A DNA stretch of 53,765 nucleotides from an uncultured Lachnospiraceae bacterium (GCA_910584945.1 CAJUDY010000026.1:1-53765), one strand, 5' to 3'. Shown: positions 1 through 9,113, counted from the first letter of the stretch. Notes: generated by a model not told the origin, from the sequence alone. Translations and numbers: made by a program.

Positions 1-72
1 CCATGAAACTTATTATACACTATTCACTCTGTTTGCGGAAAATTGATTTCCGTGCTTTGGGGGAGCTTCCCC

Positions 73-101
73 TTGACACAGATTTGCTCCTGCCATATAC
101 T
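73..101 (+). promoter_or_regulatory. SigA-type promoter of prfC
   Basis: TTGACA at 73-78 and TATACT at 96-101 are separated by 17 nt, close to the vegetative consensus. The expected start of transcription is near 108, leaving a leader of about 44 nt before the GTG start of prfC. Confidence 0.75.
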
Positions 102-151
102 GGTACAGAATGAAAACAACAGATGCAAAATCGTAATCGGGAGGAAATACG

Positions 152-1732
152 GTGACAGACATCAGAAAAGAGATTGAAAAGAGACGGACTTTTGCGATCA
201 TCTCTCACCCGGACGCGGGGAAGACCACATTGACGGAAAAGTTCTTGTTATATGGAGGCGCCATCAATCTGGCAGGCTCAGTAAAGGGAAAAGCGACCGC
301 GAGACACGCGGTGTCCGACTGGATGGAGATCGAGAAGGAGAGAGGAATCTCCGTGACTTCCTCGGTGCTCCAGTTTAACTATGACAACTACTGCATCAAT
401 ATCCTGGATACGCCCGGGCATCAGGACTTCTCGGAGGATACCTACCGGACGCTGATGGCGGCGGACTCTGCTGTCATGGTCATCGACGGTTCCAAGGGCG
501 TGGAGGCCCAGACCAGGAAGCTGTTCAAAGTGTGCGTGATGCGCCACATCCCGATCTTTACTTTTATCAACAAGATGGACCGGGACGCCATGGATACCTT
601 TGAGCTTCTGGACGATATTGAGAAGGAGCTGGGCATCGCCACCTGTCCCGTCAACTGGCCCATCGGTTCCGGCAAGGAATTTAAAGGGGTCTACGACCGC
701 GCCGGTCAGAAGATCCACGTATTTTCCGACACGGAAAAGGGAACAAAAGAAGGAGAGGATCAGGTACTGTCCGTGGAAGAGGCCGACGGGATACTCCTGG
801 AGGGGCAGAAAGAAAAGCTTCTGGAGGAGATCGATCTTCTGGACGGAGCCAGCGCGGAGTTTGATCAGAGCCTGGTGGATAAAGGAGAACTTTCTCCGGT
901 ATTCTTTGGTTCCGCCCTGACCAATTTCGGTGTGGAGATCTTTTTGAAGCACTTTTTGAAAATGACCACCCCGCCCCTGCCCAGGAAGGCGGACGTGGGT
1001 GTCATCGATCCCATGGAGGAAGGTTTCTCTGGATTTATCTTCAAAATTCAGGCCAATATGAACAAGGCTCACCGGGACCGGATCGCTTTTATGCGCATCT
1101 GTTCCGGTAAATTCGACGCGGGCATGGAAGTCATGCATGTGCAGGAGAATAAGAAGATCCGCCTGTCCCAGCCCCAGCAGATGATGGCCCAGGACCGCAA
1201 GATCGTGGAGGAGGCCTATGCGGGAGACATCATCGGTCTTTTTGATCCAGGCATCTTCTCCATCGGGGATACGGTCTGTCTACCGGGAAAGAAGATTCAG
1301 TACGAAGGGATTCCCACCTTTGCGCCGGAACACTTCGCGAGGGTACGCCAGATGGACACCATGAAGCGCAAGCAGTTTGTGAAAGGAATCGAACAGATCG
1401 CCCAGGAGGGAGCGATTCAGATCTTCCAGGAGTACAACACCGGCATGGAGGAAATCATTGTAGGCGTGGTGGGCGTCCTGCAGTTCGACGTCTTAAAATA
1501 TCGTCTGAATAATGAGTATAATGTGGAGATCCGATTGGAAAACTTACCATATGAGCATATTCGCTGGATTGAGAACGAAGAGATCGATATGGATAAGATC
1601 AGCGGGACTTCCGATATGAAGAAGATCCGCGACTTGAAGGGAAGGCCGTTGCTTTTGTGGATCAACAGCTGGAGCATCGGCATGACCCTGGACCGCAACG
1701 AAGGGCTGCTCCTGTCTGAATTCGGCCGGTAG
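152..1732 (+). CDS. prfC: Peptide chain release factor 3 (RF3)
   Basis: RF3 is a cytoplasmic translational GTPase that recycles the class I release factors from the ribosome after peptide release. The 526-residue protein shows the P-loop HPDAGKTT at 19-26, DTPGH near residue 90 and NKMD near 142, followed by the RF3-type domain II and C-terminal domain. The length matches E. coli RF3 (529). Translation starts at a GTG preceded by GAGGAAA at 141-147; no in-frame ATG gives a better fit. It has its own promoter and appears monocistronic. An EF-G-like paralogue is excluded by the short length and the RF3-like N-terminus (EKRRTFAIISHPDAGKTT). Confidence 0.95.
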   Translation: MTDIRKEIEKRRTFAIISHPDAGKTTLTEKFLLYGGAINLAGSVKGKATARHAVSDWMEIEKERGISVTSSVLQFNYDNYCINILDTPGHQDFSEDTYRTLMAADSAVMVIDGSKGVEAQTRKLFKVCVMRHIPIFTFINKMDRDAMDTFELLDDIEKELGIATCPVNWPIGSGKEFKGVYDRAGQKIHVFSDTEKGTKEGEDQVLSVEEADGILLEGQKEKLLEEIDLLDGASAEFDQSLVDKGELSPVFFGSALTNFGVEIFLKHFLKMTTPPLPRKADVGVIDPMEEGFSGFIFKIQANMNKAHRDRIAFMRICSGKFDAGMEVMHVQENKKIRLSQPQQMMAQDRKIVEEAYAGDIIGLFDPGIFSIGDTVCLPGKKIQYEGIPTFAPEHFARVRQMDTMKRKQFVKGIEQIAQEGAIQIFQEYNTGMEEIIVGVVGVLQFDVLKYRLNNEYNVEIRLENLPYEHIRWIENEEIDMDKISGTSDMKKIRDLKGRPLLLWINSWSIGMTLDRNEGLLLSEFGR

Positions 1733-1757
1733 CGGAGGAATCACGTACAATTTTCTC

Positions 1758-1786
1758 TTTTCAAAAGCGGGAAGTTTTGTTATACT
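1758..1786 (+). promoter_or_regulatory. Candidate promoter upstream of yqhY
   Basis: TTTTCA at 1758-1763 and TATACT at 1781-1786 are spaced by 17 nt. The same TTTTCA -35 sequence is used in front of glgA. The leader that follows carries two copies of a GATGCGGAACTT motif, at 1807-1818 and 1849-1860. Confidence 0.5.
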
Positions 1787-1877
1787 ATATCTAAATATCG
1801 AGTGACAGATGCGGAACTTAAAAAAATAATCAGCATCGGAACGTAAGATGCGGAACTTTCATAGGAGGTATTTTGGA

Positions 1878-2252
1878 ATGGAAAAGCTGGACAGAGCGAC
1901 ACACGTGCTTCAAGTAGACGGCGCCATGGGGGAAGTGCAGATCGCGGATGAGGTGGTTGCGATCATTGCCGGTATGGCGGCGACGGAAGTGAAGGGCGTC
2001 GCGTCTATGGCAGGAAATATTAAGAATGAACTTGTGGCAAAGATGGGTATGAAGAACCTGTCCAAAGGCGTTAAGGTGGAAGTGACAGACACAGATGTGA
2101 AAGTGGATCTGGCGCTGAATCTGGTTTTTGAGGCCAACATCCTGGAGGTGTCCGGAAAGGTGCAGGAGAAAGTGATCTCTGCCATTGAGAGCATGACGGG
2201 CATGAAGGTGTCTACCGTGAATGTCCGCGTTGCGGGCGTGGTGCTGGAGTGA
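1878..2252 (+). CDS. yqhY: Asp23/Gls24 family envelope stress protein
   Basis: Small (124 aa) acidic protein of the Asp23/Gls24 (DUF322) family. Members are cytoplasmic, membrane-associated or linked to acetyl-CoA carboxylase balance and cell-envelope homeostasis; the exact role here is unknown. The conserved IADEVVAIIAGMAATEVKGV block follows the short N-terminus, and the C-terminus ends in the typical VNVRVAGVV strand. The start was moved to 1878 because AGGAGGT lies at 1863-1869; an upstream in-frame ATG at 1848 has no ribosome binding site. Its position directly before nusB is the same as yqhY in Bacillus subtilis, which supports orthology. A terminator-like hairpin separates it from nusB. 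Confidence 0.85.
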   Translation: MEKLDRATHVLQVDGAMGEVQIADEVVAIIAGMAATEVKGVASMAGNIKNELVAKMGMKNLSKGVKVEVTDTDVKVDLALNLVFEANILEVSGKVQEKVISAIESMTGMKVSTVNVRVAGVVLE

Positions 2253-2288
2253 TATGGAGGAGCTGTTCAAAGTTGCAGCTTCCGCGCG

Positions 2289-2316
2289 GCGATTGCGCAG
2301 AGCGCAATCGCTTTTT
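2289..2316 (+). terminator. Hairpin with U-tract between yqhY and nusB
   Basis: A perfect 10-bp stem (GCGATTGCGC / GCGCAATCGC) with a 3-nt loop is followed by TTTTTC. This is a textbook intrinsic terminator inside the operon, only 29 nt before nusB, so it probably works as a partial terminator or attenuator that lowers nusB-operon expression relative to yqhY. Confidence 0.75.
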
Positions 2317-2339
2317 CTTATTTATATATGGAGGAAACA

Positions 2340-2747
2340 ATGAAACGAAGAGAACAGAGAGAGTGCATCTTCCAGCTCCTTTTTCAGGTGGAATTCAACG
2401 GACAGGAAGAAATGCCGGATCAGGCGAAGCTGTTCATGGAGGATCTGAAGGAAGAGCATGAGCCAAACGCCCGGGACGAATCTTACATCCTGGAAAAATA
2501 TGCCAGGATAGCGGAAAAACTTCCGGAGATAGATCCAATGTTGGACAGCGCCTCCAAAGGCTGGAAGACTTCCCGTATGGGGAAGGTGGAGCTGACGATC
2601 CTCCGACTGGCGGTCTACGAGATGAAGTTTGATGAGGACATCCCGGAGAAAGTGGCCATCAATGAGGCCATCGAGCTTGCGAAAAAGTTCGGCGGGGACG
2701 ACGCTCCGTCCTTTGTCAACGGGGTGCTGGCGAAGTTTGCGGGGTAG
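2340..2747 (+). CDS. nusB: Transcription antitermination factor NusB
   Basis: NusB binds boxA RNA with S10 (NusE) and promotes antitermination of rRNA operons. The 135-residue all-helical protein begins MKRREQRECIFQLLFQVEF, the standard NusB start with the arginine-rich boxA contact, and contains the typical ILRLAVYEM and VAINEAIELAKKFGGDDAP segments. The start at 2340 is preceded by GGAGGA at 2330-2335; a four-codon longer version starting at 2328 would overlap that site. An attenuator hairpin immediately upstream suggests expression control. xseA follows after 8 nt. Confidence 0.95.
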   Translation: MKRREQRECIFQLLFQVEFNGQEEMPDQAKLFMEDLKEEHEPNARDESYILEKYARIAEKLPEIDPMLDSASKGWKTSRMGKVELTILRLAVYEMKFDEDIPEKVAINEAIELAKKFGGDDAPSFVNGVLAKFAG

Positions 2748-2755
2748 CGGATAAG

Positions 2756-3970
2756 ATGGCAAAGAACGTATATACGGTTCGGCAGGTCAACGCCTACATT
2801 AAGAATATGTTCGTGCAGGACTTCATGCTGAACCGAATCTATGTTAAGGGAGAGATTTCCAACTGTAAATACCACACCTCCGGCCATATTTACTTTTCTC
2901 TGAAGGATGAATCCGGAGCCATCGCCTGCGTGTTGTTCGCTGGGGACCGAAGAGGCCTTACCTTCCGGATGCAGGAAGGGCAGAAGGTGATCGTGCTGGG
3001 CAGCGTCAGCGTCTATGAGCGGGACGGAAAATATCAGCTCTATGCCAGAGAAGTGGTGCTGGACGGGGAGGGAGCTCTGTATCAGAAGTATGCCCGGTTG
3101 AAGCGGGAGCTTGAGGAGATGGGGATGTTTTCCCTGGAGTACAAGCAGCCGATCCCGGTCTACAGCCGGACCGTCGGTATCGTCACCGCGCCCACCGGCG
3201 CGGCGATCCGGGATATCATGAACATTGCTGGAAGGAGAAATCCTTATGTGCAGCTCATTCTGTATCCGGCGCTTGTGCAGGGGGAGCAGGCGGCGCCCAG
3301 CATTGTCAGAGGAATCAAGGTTCTGGACACCTACGGAGTTGATGTGATAATCGTGGGACGGGGCGGCGGTTCCATCGAGGATCTCTGGGCTTTCAACGAG
3401 GAGGCGGTGGCGAGGGCGATCTTCGAGTGCCGGACGCCGGTGATCTCTGCGGTGGGGCATGAGACGGATACGACGATTGCAGACTATGTGGCGGACTTAA
3501 GGGCGCCTACGCCTTCCGCAGCGGCGGAGCTGGCGGTGGCGGATTACCGGCAGCTGTTTGCCGGCATGGAGCTTTTTAAAAATCAGATGACGGACCGGCT
3601 GGAACAGAAGGTGGACTGGCATCGCCAGAGACTGGAGCAGCTAAGGCTGCGCCTTACGCATGCAAGCCCCCAGTACCGACTGAACGAGAACCGGCAGTAC
3701 GCGGCGGATCTGACCGAACGCTTCTCCCAGGCGATGCAGAGAAAGCTGACAGAGCAGAAATACCGGTTGGGGATATGCGCGGAAAAGCTTCAAGGGCTGT
3801 CACCTTTGAAGAAACTGACCCAGGGATATTCTTATACCCGGCTTTTGGACGGAAAGGCGCTTCGAAGTATCTCCCAGATACAGCCAGGGGACCAGCTCGC
3901 GATCCATGTGACCGACGGAGAGGTCCTGGCCCGGGTGGAGGAAACGAAAGCAATCGAAAGGAACGGATAA
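2756..3970 (+). CDS. xseA: Exodeoxyribonuclease VII large subunit
   Basis: Catalytic subunit of ExoVII, which degrades single-stranded DNA from both ends into oligonucleotides in repair. The 404-residue chain has an N-terminal OB-fold (about residues 5-95), the catalytic core with GRGGGSIEDLWAFNEE near residues 201-216 and VISAVGHETDTTIADYVADL after it, a long helical region that binds XseB (about 260-350) and a short C-terminal tail. It is followed after 2 nt by xseB, so the two subunits are translationally linked. The ribosome binding site is weak (GGATAAG), consistent with coupling to nusB. Confidence 0.95.
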   Translation: MAKNVYTVRQVNAYIKNMFVQDFMLNRIYVKGEISNCKYHTSGHIYFSLKDESGAIACVLFAGDRRGLTFRMQEGQKVIVLGSVSVYERDGKYQLYAREVVLDGEGALYQKYARLKRELEEMGMFSLEYKQPIPVYSRTVGIVTAPTGAAIRDIMNIAGRRNPYVQLILYPALVQGEQAAPSIVRGIKVLDTYGVDVIIVGRGGGSIEDLWAFNEEAVARAIFECRTPVISAVGHETDTTIADYVADLRAPTPSAAAELAVADYRQLFAGMELFKNQMTDRLEQKVDWHRQRLEQLRLRLTHASPQYRLNENRQYAADLTERFSQAMQRKLTEQKYRLGICAEKLQGLSPLKKLTQGYSYTRLLDGKALRSISQIQPGDQLAIHVTDGEVLARVEETKAIERNG

Positions 3971-3972
3971 CC

Positions 3973-4203
3973 ATGGCAGAAGAGACCAGTAAAAAAGAAG
4001 AGACCTTCCGTTTGGAGGAGGGCTTTGAGAAGATCGAGCAGCTTCTGGAAAAGCTTTCGGATCGGGAAGTGTCCCTGGAAGATTCCTTTTCCCTGTACCA
4101 GGAGGGCATGGAGCTTTTGAAACAGTGCAATGCCCGGATCGAACATGTGGAAAAGCAGATGCTTGCGATCGACGAGGAGGGACAGACCCATGAATTTTTC
4201 TGA
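3973..4203 (+). CDS. xseB: Exodeoxyribonuclease VII small subunit
   Basis: Small helical subunit (76 aa) that multimerises along the XseA helices to form active ExoVII. The family signature is clear: FEKIEQLLEKLSDREVSLED followed by SFSLYQEGMELLKQCNARIE. Longer in-frame starts inside xseA exist but the ATG at 3973 gives the normal family length. The 3' end overlaps ispA by 14 nt. Confidence 0.93.
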   Translation: MAEETSKKEETFRLEEGFEKIEQLLEKLSDREVSLEDSFSLYQEGMELLKQCNARIEHVEKQMLAIDEEGQTHEFF

Positions 4204-5086
4204 GGAACTAAGAGAGAAAACCGCCTGGACGGAAAGCGTGATTAAGAAGTTTCTTCCGCCGGAAAAGGGACAGCAGCGCGCGGTCATGGAGGCCATGAAC
4301 TACAGCGTGCTGGCGGGAGGCAAGAGACTGCGCCCGCTGATCATGTATGAGACTTACCGGATGTTCGGCGGCACATCGGATACGGTTCATCGCTTTATGG
4401 CGGCTATGGAGATGATTCATACCTATTCCCTGGTGCACGACGACCTGCCGGCGATGGACAACGACGAATACCGCAGAGGAAAGCTGACCACCCACGCAAA
4501 ATACGGACATGCCATGGGTGTTCTGGCAGGGGACGGACTTCTCAATCTGGCCTTCGAGACAGCGGTCGGCGCTTTTGACGAAGAGAAGGCTTTGGAGAAC
4601 CTTGGAAAAATCGCCAAAGCCCTGCAGATCCTGGGTAAAAAGGCGGGAATCTACGGGATGATCGGCGGTCAGGTGGTGGATGTGGAGTCCACCGGACAGA
4701 AGATCGAAGAGGAGAAGCTGCTATTTATCTACGAGCTGAAGACCAGTGCGCTTTTGGAGGCGTCTATGATGATCGGGGCTGTGCTGGCGGGAGCGTCGGA
4801 AGAAGAGGTAAAGACTGTCGAGCAGGCGGCTTCGGATGTGGGAAAAGCCTTTCAGATCCGGGACGACATCCTGGATGTGACCAGCACTCTGGAGACGCTC
4901 GGGAAACCGATTCACAGCGACGACCGCAATGAAAAGACCACTTATGTGACATTAAAAGGACTGGAGCAGGCTTCAGAGGATGTAGAAGAGATTTCCAGGA
5001 GAGCTCTTGCGCGGATGGAATCCCTTCCATATAAGAATGAATTTCTGACGGAGCTGATCAGGTCTTTGATATACAGAGAAAAGTAG
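4190..5086 (+). CDS. ispA: Polyprenyl (farnesyl/geranyl) diphosphate synthase
   Basis: Head-to-tail prenyltransferase that condenses IPP with DMAPP/GPP to farnesyl (or geranylgeranyl) diphosphate, supplying undecaprenyl and quinone-type precursors. The 298-residue protein has the GGKRLRP IPP-binding motif at 43-49, the first aspartate-rich motif DDLPAMD at 84-90 and the second, RDDILD, near 224-229. The start at 4190 (MNFSEELREK) overlaps the xseB end by 14 nt and has GAGGAGGGA upstream. Placement next to dxs, the first enzyme of the MEP pathway, matches the usual clustering. Chain-length specificity cannot be read with certainty. Confidence 0.92.
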   Translation: MNFSEELREKTAWTESVIKKFLPPEKGQQRAVMEAMNYSVLAGGKRLRPLIMYETYRMFGGTSDTVHRFMAAMEMIHTYSLVHDDLPAMDNDEYRRGKLTTHAKYGHAMGVLAGDGLLNLAFETAVGAFDEEKALENLGKIAKALQILGKKAGIYGMIGGQVVDVESTGQKIEEEKLLFIYELKTSALLEASMMIGAVLAGASEEEVKTVEQAASDVGKAFQIRDDILDVTSTLETLGKPIHSDDRNEKTTYVTLKGLEQASEDVEEISRRALARMESLPYKNEFLTELIRSLIYREK

Positions 5087-5098
5087 AGGTGACGGGCC

Positions 5099-6967
5099 AT
5101 GGCACTGGAAAAGATCAATCAGGTCAACGATATCAAAAAGCTTTCGCCGAAGGAATACGATCAGCTGGCCCTGGAGATCCGGGAATTCCTGATCGATACG
5201 ATCAGCCAGACCGGAGGACATCTGGCTTCCAACCTGGGCGTGGTAGAGCTTACCATGGCGCTGCACTTAAGCTTTGACCTTCCAAAGGACAAGCTGGTGT
5301 GGGACGTGGGGCATCAGTCCTATACCCACAAGCTTCTGACCGGCAGGAAGTCCGGCTTTGACAGGCTTCGCAAATTCGGAGGGATGAGCGGTTTTCCTAA
5401 GAGAAAGGAGAGCGACTGCGACTGCTTTGATACCGGGCACAGTTCTACGTCCGTCTCCGCGGGGCTCGGCCTCCAGGCGGCCAGGGATCTGCTCGGAGGG
5501 GAAGAGTACGTGGTCTCCGTCATCGGAGACGGGGCGCTGACCGGAGGGATGGCCTATGAGGCTCTGAATAACGCGTCAGGCCTTAAGAAGAATTTTATCA
5601 TCGTGCTGAACGACAATCACATGTCCATCGCGAAGAACGTGGGCGGCATGTCGGAATACTTAAACGGCATCCGGACCAATGAGCTCTATACCAGTCTGAA
5701 AAGCGGGGTGGAACAGTCTTTAAACCGGCTGCCCGGAGGGGAGCGTCTGGCAAACCAGCTCAAGAAGACCAAGAGCGGGATCAAGCAGCTTCTGATTCCG
5801 GGTATGCTGTTCGAGGATATGGGGATCACCTATCTGGGTCCGGTGGACGGACATGATATCACAAAACTTCTGGACATCTTTCAGAAGGCGAGGAGAGTGA
5901 AAGGAGCGGTTCTGGTCCATGTGCTGACCCAGAAGGGGAGAGGCTACCGTCCGGCGGAGCGGCATCCCTCCAGATTCCACGGGGCGGAGCCCTTTGAGAT
6001 CGAGACCGGACTTCCGAAGAACCGGCGGAAAAAAGCCAACTATCAGGATGTATTTTCCACCTGTATGGTAAAACTCGGACAAAGGAATGAGAAAGTGGCG
6101 GCCATCACAGCAGCCATGCCGGACGGGACAGGCCTGAAACGTTTTGCGAACCTCTACCCGGAGCGTTTTTTTGATGTGGGCATTGCGGAAGGACATGCAG
6201 TGACCTTCGCGGCGGGGCTGGCTGCCGGCGGCATCCGGCCGGTTCTGGCCGTTTATTCATCATTTCTCCAGAGAGCCTATGACCAGGTGCTTCACGACGT
6301 ATGCATCCAGAACCTTCCGGTGGTTTTTGCCATCGACCGGGCGGGGCTTGTGGGAAGCGACGGGGAGACTCATCAGGGGATCTTTGATCTGTCCTATCTG
6401 TCCAGCATCCCCAATATGCACATTATGGCGCCCAAGAACAAGTGGGAACTGTCCGACATGCTGAAATTTGCCGTGGAGTTCGACGGTCCCATCGCTCTTC
6501 GCTATCCCAGAGGAGAAGCCTATGACGGGTTAAAGGAGTTCCGTAAGCCCGTGGCGCTGGGGAAGAGCGAGTGGATCTACGAGGAGGAGGACATTGCCCT
6601 TCTGGCGGTGGGCAGCATGGTGAAGACTGCGGAGCAGGTCCGCAGGAACTTAAAAGCAATCGGATACAGCTGTTCGCTTGTGAACGCAAGGTTTGTAAAA
6701 CCCATTGATACAGAAGTGATCCGGGAGCTTTCCCGGGAGCATCGGCTTCTGGTGACCATGGAGGAAAATGTAAGAAGCGGCGGCTATGGAGAAAAGGTGC
6801 TGAACTATGCGGTCTTGCAGAGGCTTCCGGTACAGGTGCTGAACATTGCCATACCCGATGAGTATGTGGAACACGGCAATGTGGAGATCCTCTATGAAGA
6901 GACCGGTATCGACGCCGAATCTGTGACCAAACGGGTTATCGAAAGGTATATTACAATCAGGCAGTAA
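5099..6967 (+). CDS. dxs: 1-deoxy-D-xylulose-5-phosphate synthase
   Basis: Thiamine-diphosphate enzyme that condenses pyruvate and glyceraldehyde 3-phosphate, the first step of the MEP isoprenoid pathway and a precursor step for thiamine and pyridoxal. The 622-residue chain shows DVGHQSYTHKLLTGR near 70-85, the TPP/Mg motif GDGALTGGMAYEALNNASG near 145-165, and the transketolase-type pyrimidine domain with DRAGLVGSDGETHQG near 420. Length and order match the family. It follows ispA after 12 nt with a GAGGTGA ribosome binding site. Confidence 0.96.
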   Translation: MALEKINQVNDIKKLSPKEYDQLALEIREFLIDTISQTGGHLASNLGVVELTMALHLSFDLPKDKLVWDVGHQSYTHKLLTGRKSGFDRLRKFGGMSGFPKRKESDCDCFDTGHSSTSVSAGLGLQAARDLLGGEEYVVSVIGDGALTGGMAYEALNNASGLKKNFIIVLNDNHMSIAKNVGGMSEYLNGIRTNELYTSLKSGVEQSLNRLPGGERLANQLKKTKSGIKQLLIPGMLFEDMGITYLGPVDGHDITKLLDIFQKARRVKGAVLVHVLTQKGRGYRPAERHPSRFHGAEPFEIETGLPKNRRKKANYQDVFSTCMVKLGQRNEKVAAITAAMPDGTGLKRFANLYPERFFDVGIAEGHAVTFAAGLAAGGIRPVLAVYSSFLQRAYDQVLHDVCIQNLPVVFAIDRAGLVGSDGETHQGIFDLSYLSSIPNMHIMAPKNKWELSDMLKFAVEFDGPIALRYPRGEAYDGLKEFRKPVALGKSEWIYEEEDIALLAVGSMVKTAEQVRRNLKAIGYSCSLVNARFVKPIDTEVIRELSREHRLLVTMEENVRSGGYGEKVLNYAVLQRLPVQVLNIAIPDEYVEHGNVEILYEETGIDAESVTKRVIERYITIRQ

Positions 6968-6978
6968 GGATTAGAAGG

Positions 6979-7794
6979 ATGAAGACAAGACTGGATGTTT
7001 TGATGGTGGAGCGGGGGCTCAGCGAGTCCAGAGAAAAGGCAAAGGCGGTCATCATGTCGGGGAATGTGTTCGTGGACGGAGAGCGGGAGGACAAAGCAGG
7101 CGCCTCCTTTCCGGAGACCGCAGTCATCGAAGTAAAGGGAAATCCTCTGAAATATGTAAGCAGAGGAGGTTTGAAGCTGGAAAAAGCCATGGAACAGTTC
7201 GACGTGGAGCTTGCGGGGAAAGTCTGTATGGACGTGGGTTCTTCCACCGGAGGCTTTACCGACTGTATGCTTCAGAACAAGGCGGCCAAAGTCTACGCGG
7301 TAGATGTGGGTACCAATCAGCTGGCCTGGAAGCTTCGTCAGGACGAGCGGGTGATCGTGATGGAGAAGACCAATATCCGTTATGTGACCGGGGAGCAGAT
7401 CGAAGAACCGATCGAGTTTGCTTCGATTGATGTGGCGTTTATTTCTCTGACCAAGGTGTTAAAGCCGGTAAAGGATCTGCTGACCGAAGACGGACAGATC
7501 GTGGCGCTGATCAAACCTCAGTTTGAGGCGGGCCGGGAACAGGTAGGAAAAAAAGGCGTGGTGAGAGATAAAAAAGTACACTTGGAAGTCATCGGACGGG
7601 TGCTCTCCTATGCGTCGGAACTGGGCTTCGAGGTGCGGAATCTGGATTTTTCTCCCATCAAAGGACCGGAGGGCAATATCGAGTATCTGGCCCATCTTAA
7701 GAATCATAAGGAAGGGGCAGTCTGGGAGCAGGTATGGCCGGATGCGGCGGACATCGTGGAGAAAGCCCATCAGACGTTGCAGGGATACATATGA
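6979..7794 (+). CDS. tlyA: TlyA family rRNA (cytidine-2'-O)-methyltransferase
   Basis: TlyA-type proteins methylate ribose 2'-OH groups of cytidines in 16S and/or 23S rRNA; the older name is hemolysin A or YqxC. The 271-residue chain has an N-terminal S4 RNA-binding domain (about 1-60, RLDVLMVERGLSESREKAK) and an FtsJ-like methyltransferase domain with the SAM motif DVGSSTGGFTDCMLQ near 81-95 and KPQFEAGREQVGKKGVV near 179. AGAAGG lies just upstream of the ATG. Its end overlaps nadK by 4 nt (ATGA). This gene order is standard for the spo0A neighbourhood. Confidence 0.9.
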   Translation: MKTRLDVLMVERGLSESREKAKAVIMSGNVFVDGEREDKAGASFPETAVIEVKGNPLKYVSRGGLKLEKAMEQFDVELAGKVCMDVGSSTGGFTDCMLQNKAAKVYAVDVGTNQLAWKLRQDERVIVMEKTNIRYVTGEQIEEPIEFASIDVAFISLTKVLKPVKDLLTEDGQIVALIKPQFEAGREQVGKKGVVRDKKVHLEVIGRVLSYASELGFEVRNLDFSPIKGPEGNIEYLAHLKNHKEGAVWEQVWPDAADIVEKAHQTLQGYI

Positions 7795-8639
7795 AGACAT
7801 TTTATATCATTGCAAATACAGATAAGACGGACACTCTGCGCCTGTCCGAGGAGATCGCAGACTATCTGACTTCCCGGGGGAAGCAATGTGTAATTCGGAG
7901 CCAGGAGCAGGAGCAGAAAGAAGCCCATGGGCAGCTCCTTAAGGAAGATGTGGAGGGAATCCTGGTGCTCGGAGGCGACGGGACGCTGCTTCGGGCGGCC
8001 CGGGAGCTGGCAGACCGACGAATTCCTTTTCTGGGAATTAATATGGGTCATCTGGGCTATCTGGCGGAGATCGAAGAGCAGAATGTACCGGCGGCTCTGG
8101 AGAAGCTGATCGCGGATGAGTACACCATCGAGGAGCGGATGATGCTGTCTGGCAGGGTCTATGTGGACGGAACCTGTGCAGAGCAGGACGTGGCCCTCAA
8201 CGACATTGTTCTGAACCGCTTTGGGAATCTGCGGGTGGTGGACTATGAGGTCTATGTCAACGATCAGTATCTGAACTCTTTTACCGCGGACGGGATCATC
8301 GTGTCCACGCCCACCGGCTCCACCGGCTACAGCCTGTCGGCCGGAGGGCCCATCATCTCGCCCACGGCCTCCATGCTGATGCTCACGCCCATCTGTCCGC
8401 ACACCCTGAATTCCAGAAGCATTGTCTTCTCCAGCAGGGACCGTATCCGGATTCGGATCGGGGAAGGCAGAAGAGGCGGCCTTGACGAAGCCTGTGTGAC
8501 GTTTGACGGGGACACCTGCGTCAGGATGCGCACGGGGGATTATGTGGAGATTCAGAAGTCCACAGAAGTGACCCGGATCATGAAGATCAATCAGGTCAGT
8601 TTCCTGGAAGTGCTCCGGAATAAGCTGAGCCGGAGCTGA
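7791..8639 (+). CDS. nadK: NAD kinase
   Basis: Phosphorylates NAD to NADP. The 282-residue protein carries GGDGTLL at 61-67 (Asp63 is the expected catalytic residue), the NDIVLNR segment near 142 and the glycine-rich TPTGSTGYSLSAGGPI near 173-188. The start at 7791 overlaps the tlyA stop (ATGA) and gives the normal N-terminal Rossmann-like strand (MKTFYIIANTDK). Location between tlyA and argR is common in Clostridia. Confidence 0.95.
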   Translation: MKTFYIIANTDKTDTLRLSEEIADYLTSRGKQCVIRSQEQEQKEAHGQLLKEDVEGILVLGGDGTLLRAARELADRRIPFLGINMGHLGYLAEIEEQNVPAALEKLIADEYTIEERMMLSGRVYVDGTCAEQDVALNDIVLNRFGNLRVVDYEVYVNDQYLNSFTADGIIVSTPTGSTGYSLSAGGPIISPTASMLMLTPICPHTLNSRSIVFSSRDRIRIRIGEGRRGGLDEACVTFDGDTCVRMRTGDYVEIQKSTEVTRIMKINQVSFLEVLRNKLSRS

Positions 8640-8657
8640 CAGGGAAAGGAGGCTTTC

Positions 8658-9110
8658 ATGAAGCGCAGAAGACATGAAAAGATCATTGAACTGATCGAAC
8701 GATATGATATCGAGACCCAGGACGAACTGGCGGATCGTTTGATCCGGGAAGGCTTTCAGGTGACCCAGGCAACGGTGTCCCGGGATATCCGGGAGCTAAA
8801 GCTTTCCAAAGTTCCCGGAAGCAAGGGGCGGCAGAAATACGTCCTTTTGCCGCCTCAGGAACACCAGATGGCACAGAAGTATGTGGGAATCCTAAGAGAG
8901 GCCTTCGTGTCCATGGACTGCGCCCAGAATATCCTGGTGGTAAAGACCGTCTCCGGTATGGCCATGGCGGTGGGCGCGGCGCTGGACAGCATTGGATGGA
9001 AGGAGATTGTGGGCTGTATCGCCGGGGACGACACGGTGATGTGCGCCATCCGCACAGTGGAGGAAACAAAGGCCGTGATGGCCGAACTGGAGAAGATTGT
9101 AAGGAGATAA
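8658..9110 (+). CDS. argR: Arginine repressor ArgR/AhrC
   Basis: Arginine-dependent hexameric regulator of arginine biosynthesis and catabolism. The 150 residues divide into a winged-helix DNA-binding domain (1-70; TQATVSRDIRELKLSKV is the recognition segment) and the C-terminal oligomerisation/arginine-binding domain, with GCIAGDDTVMCA containing the aspartate pair that binds arginine. A strong AAAGGAGG precedes the ATG. No ARG box was confidently identified inside this window. Confidence 0.94.
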   Translation: MKRRRHEKIIELIERYDIETQDELADRLIREGFQVTQATVSRDIRELKLSKVPGSKGRQKYVLLPPQEHQMAQKYVGILREAFVSMDCAQNILVVKTVSGMAMAVGAALDSIGWKEIVGCIAGDDTVMCAIRTVEETKAVMAELEKIVRR

Positions 9111-9113
9111 AGA

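Noticed and set aside
278..1138. A 286-codon minus-strand frame opposite prfC
   Set aside because: Antisense shadow of a clear RF3 gene, no ribosome binding site or family features.
2249..2461. A 70-codon frame between yqhY and nusB
   Set aside because: It runs through the terminator hairpin and into nusB in another frame; no family features.
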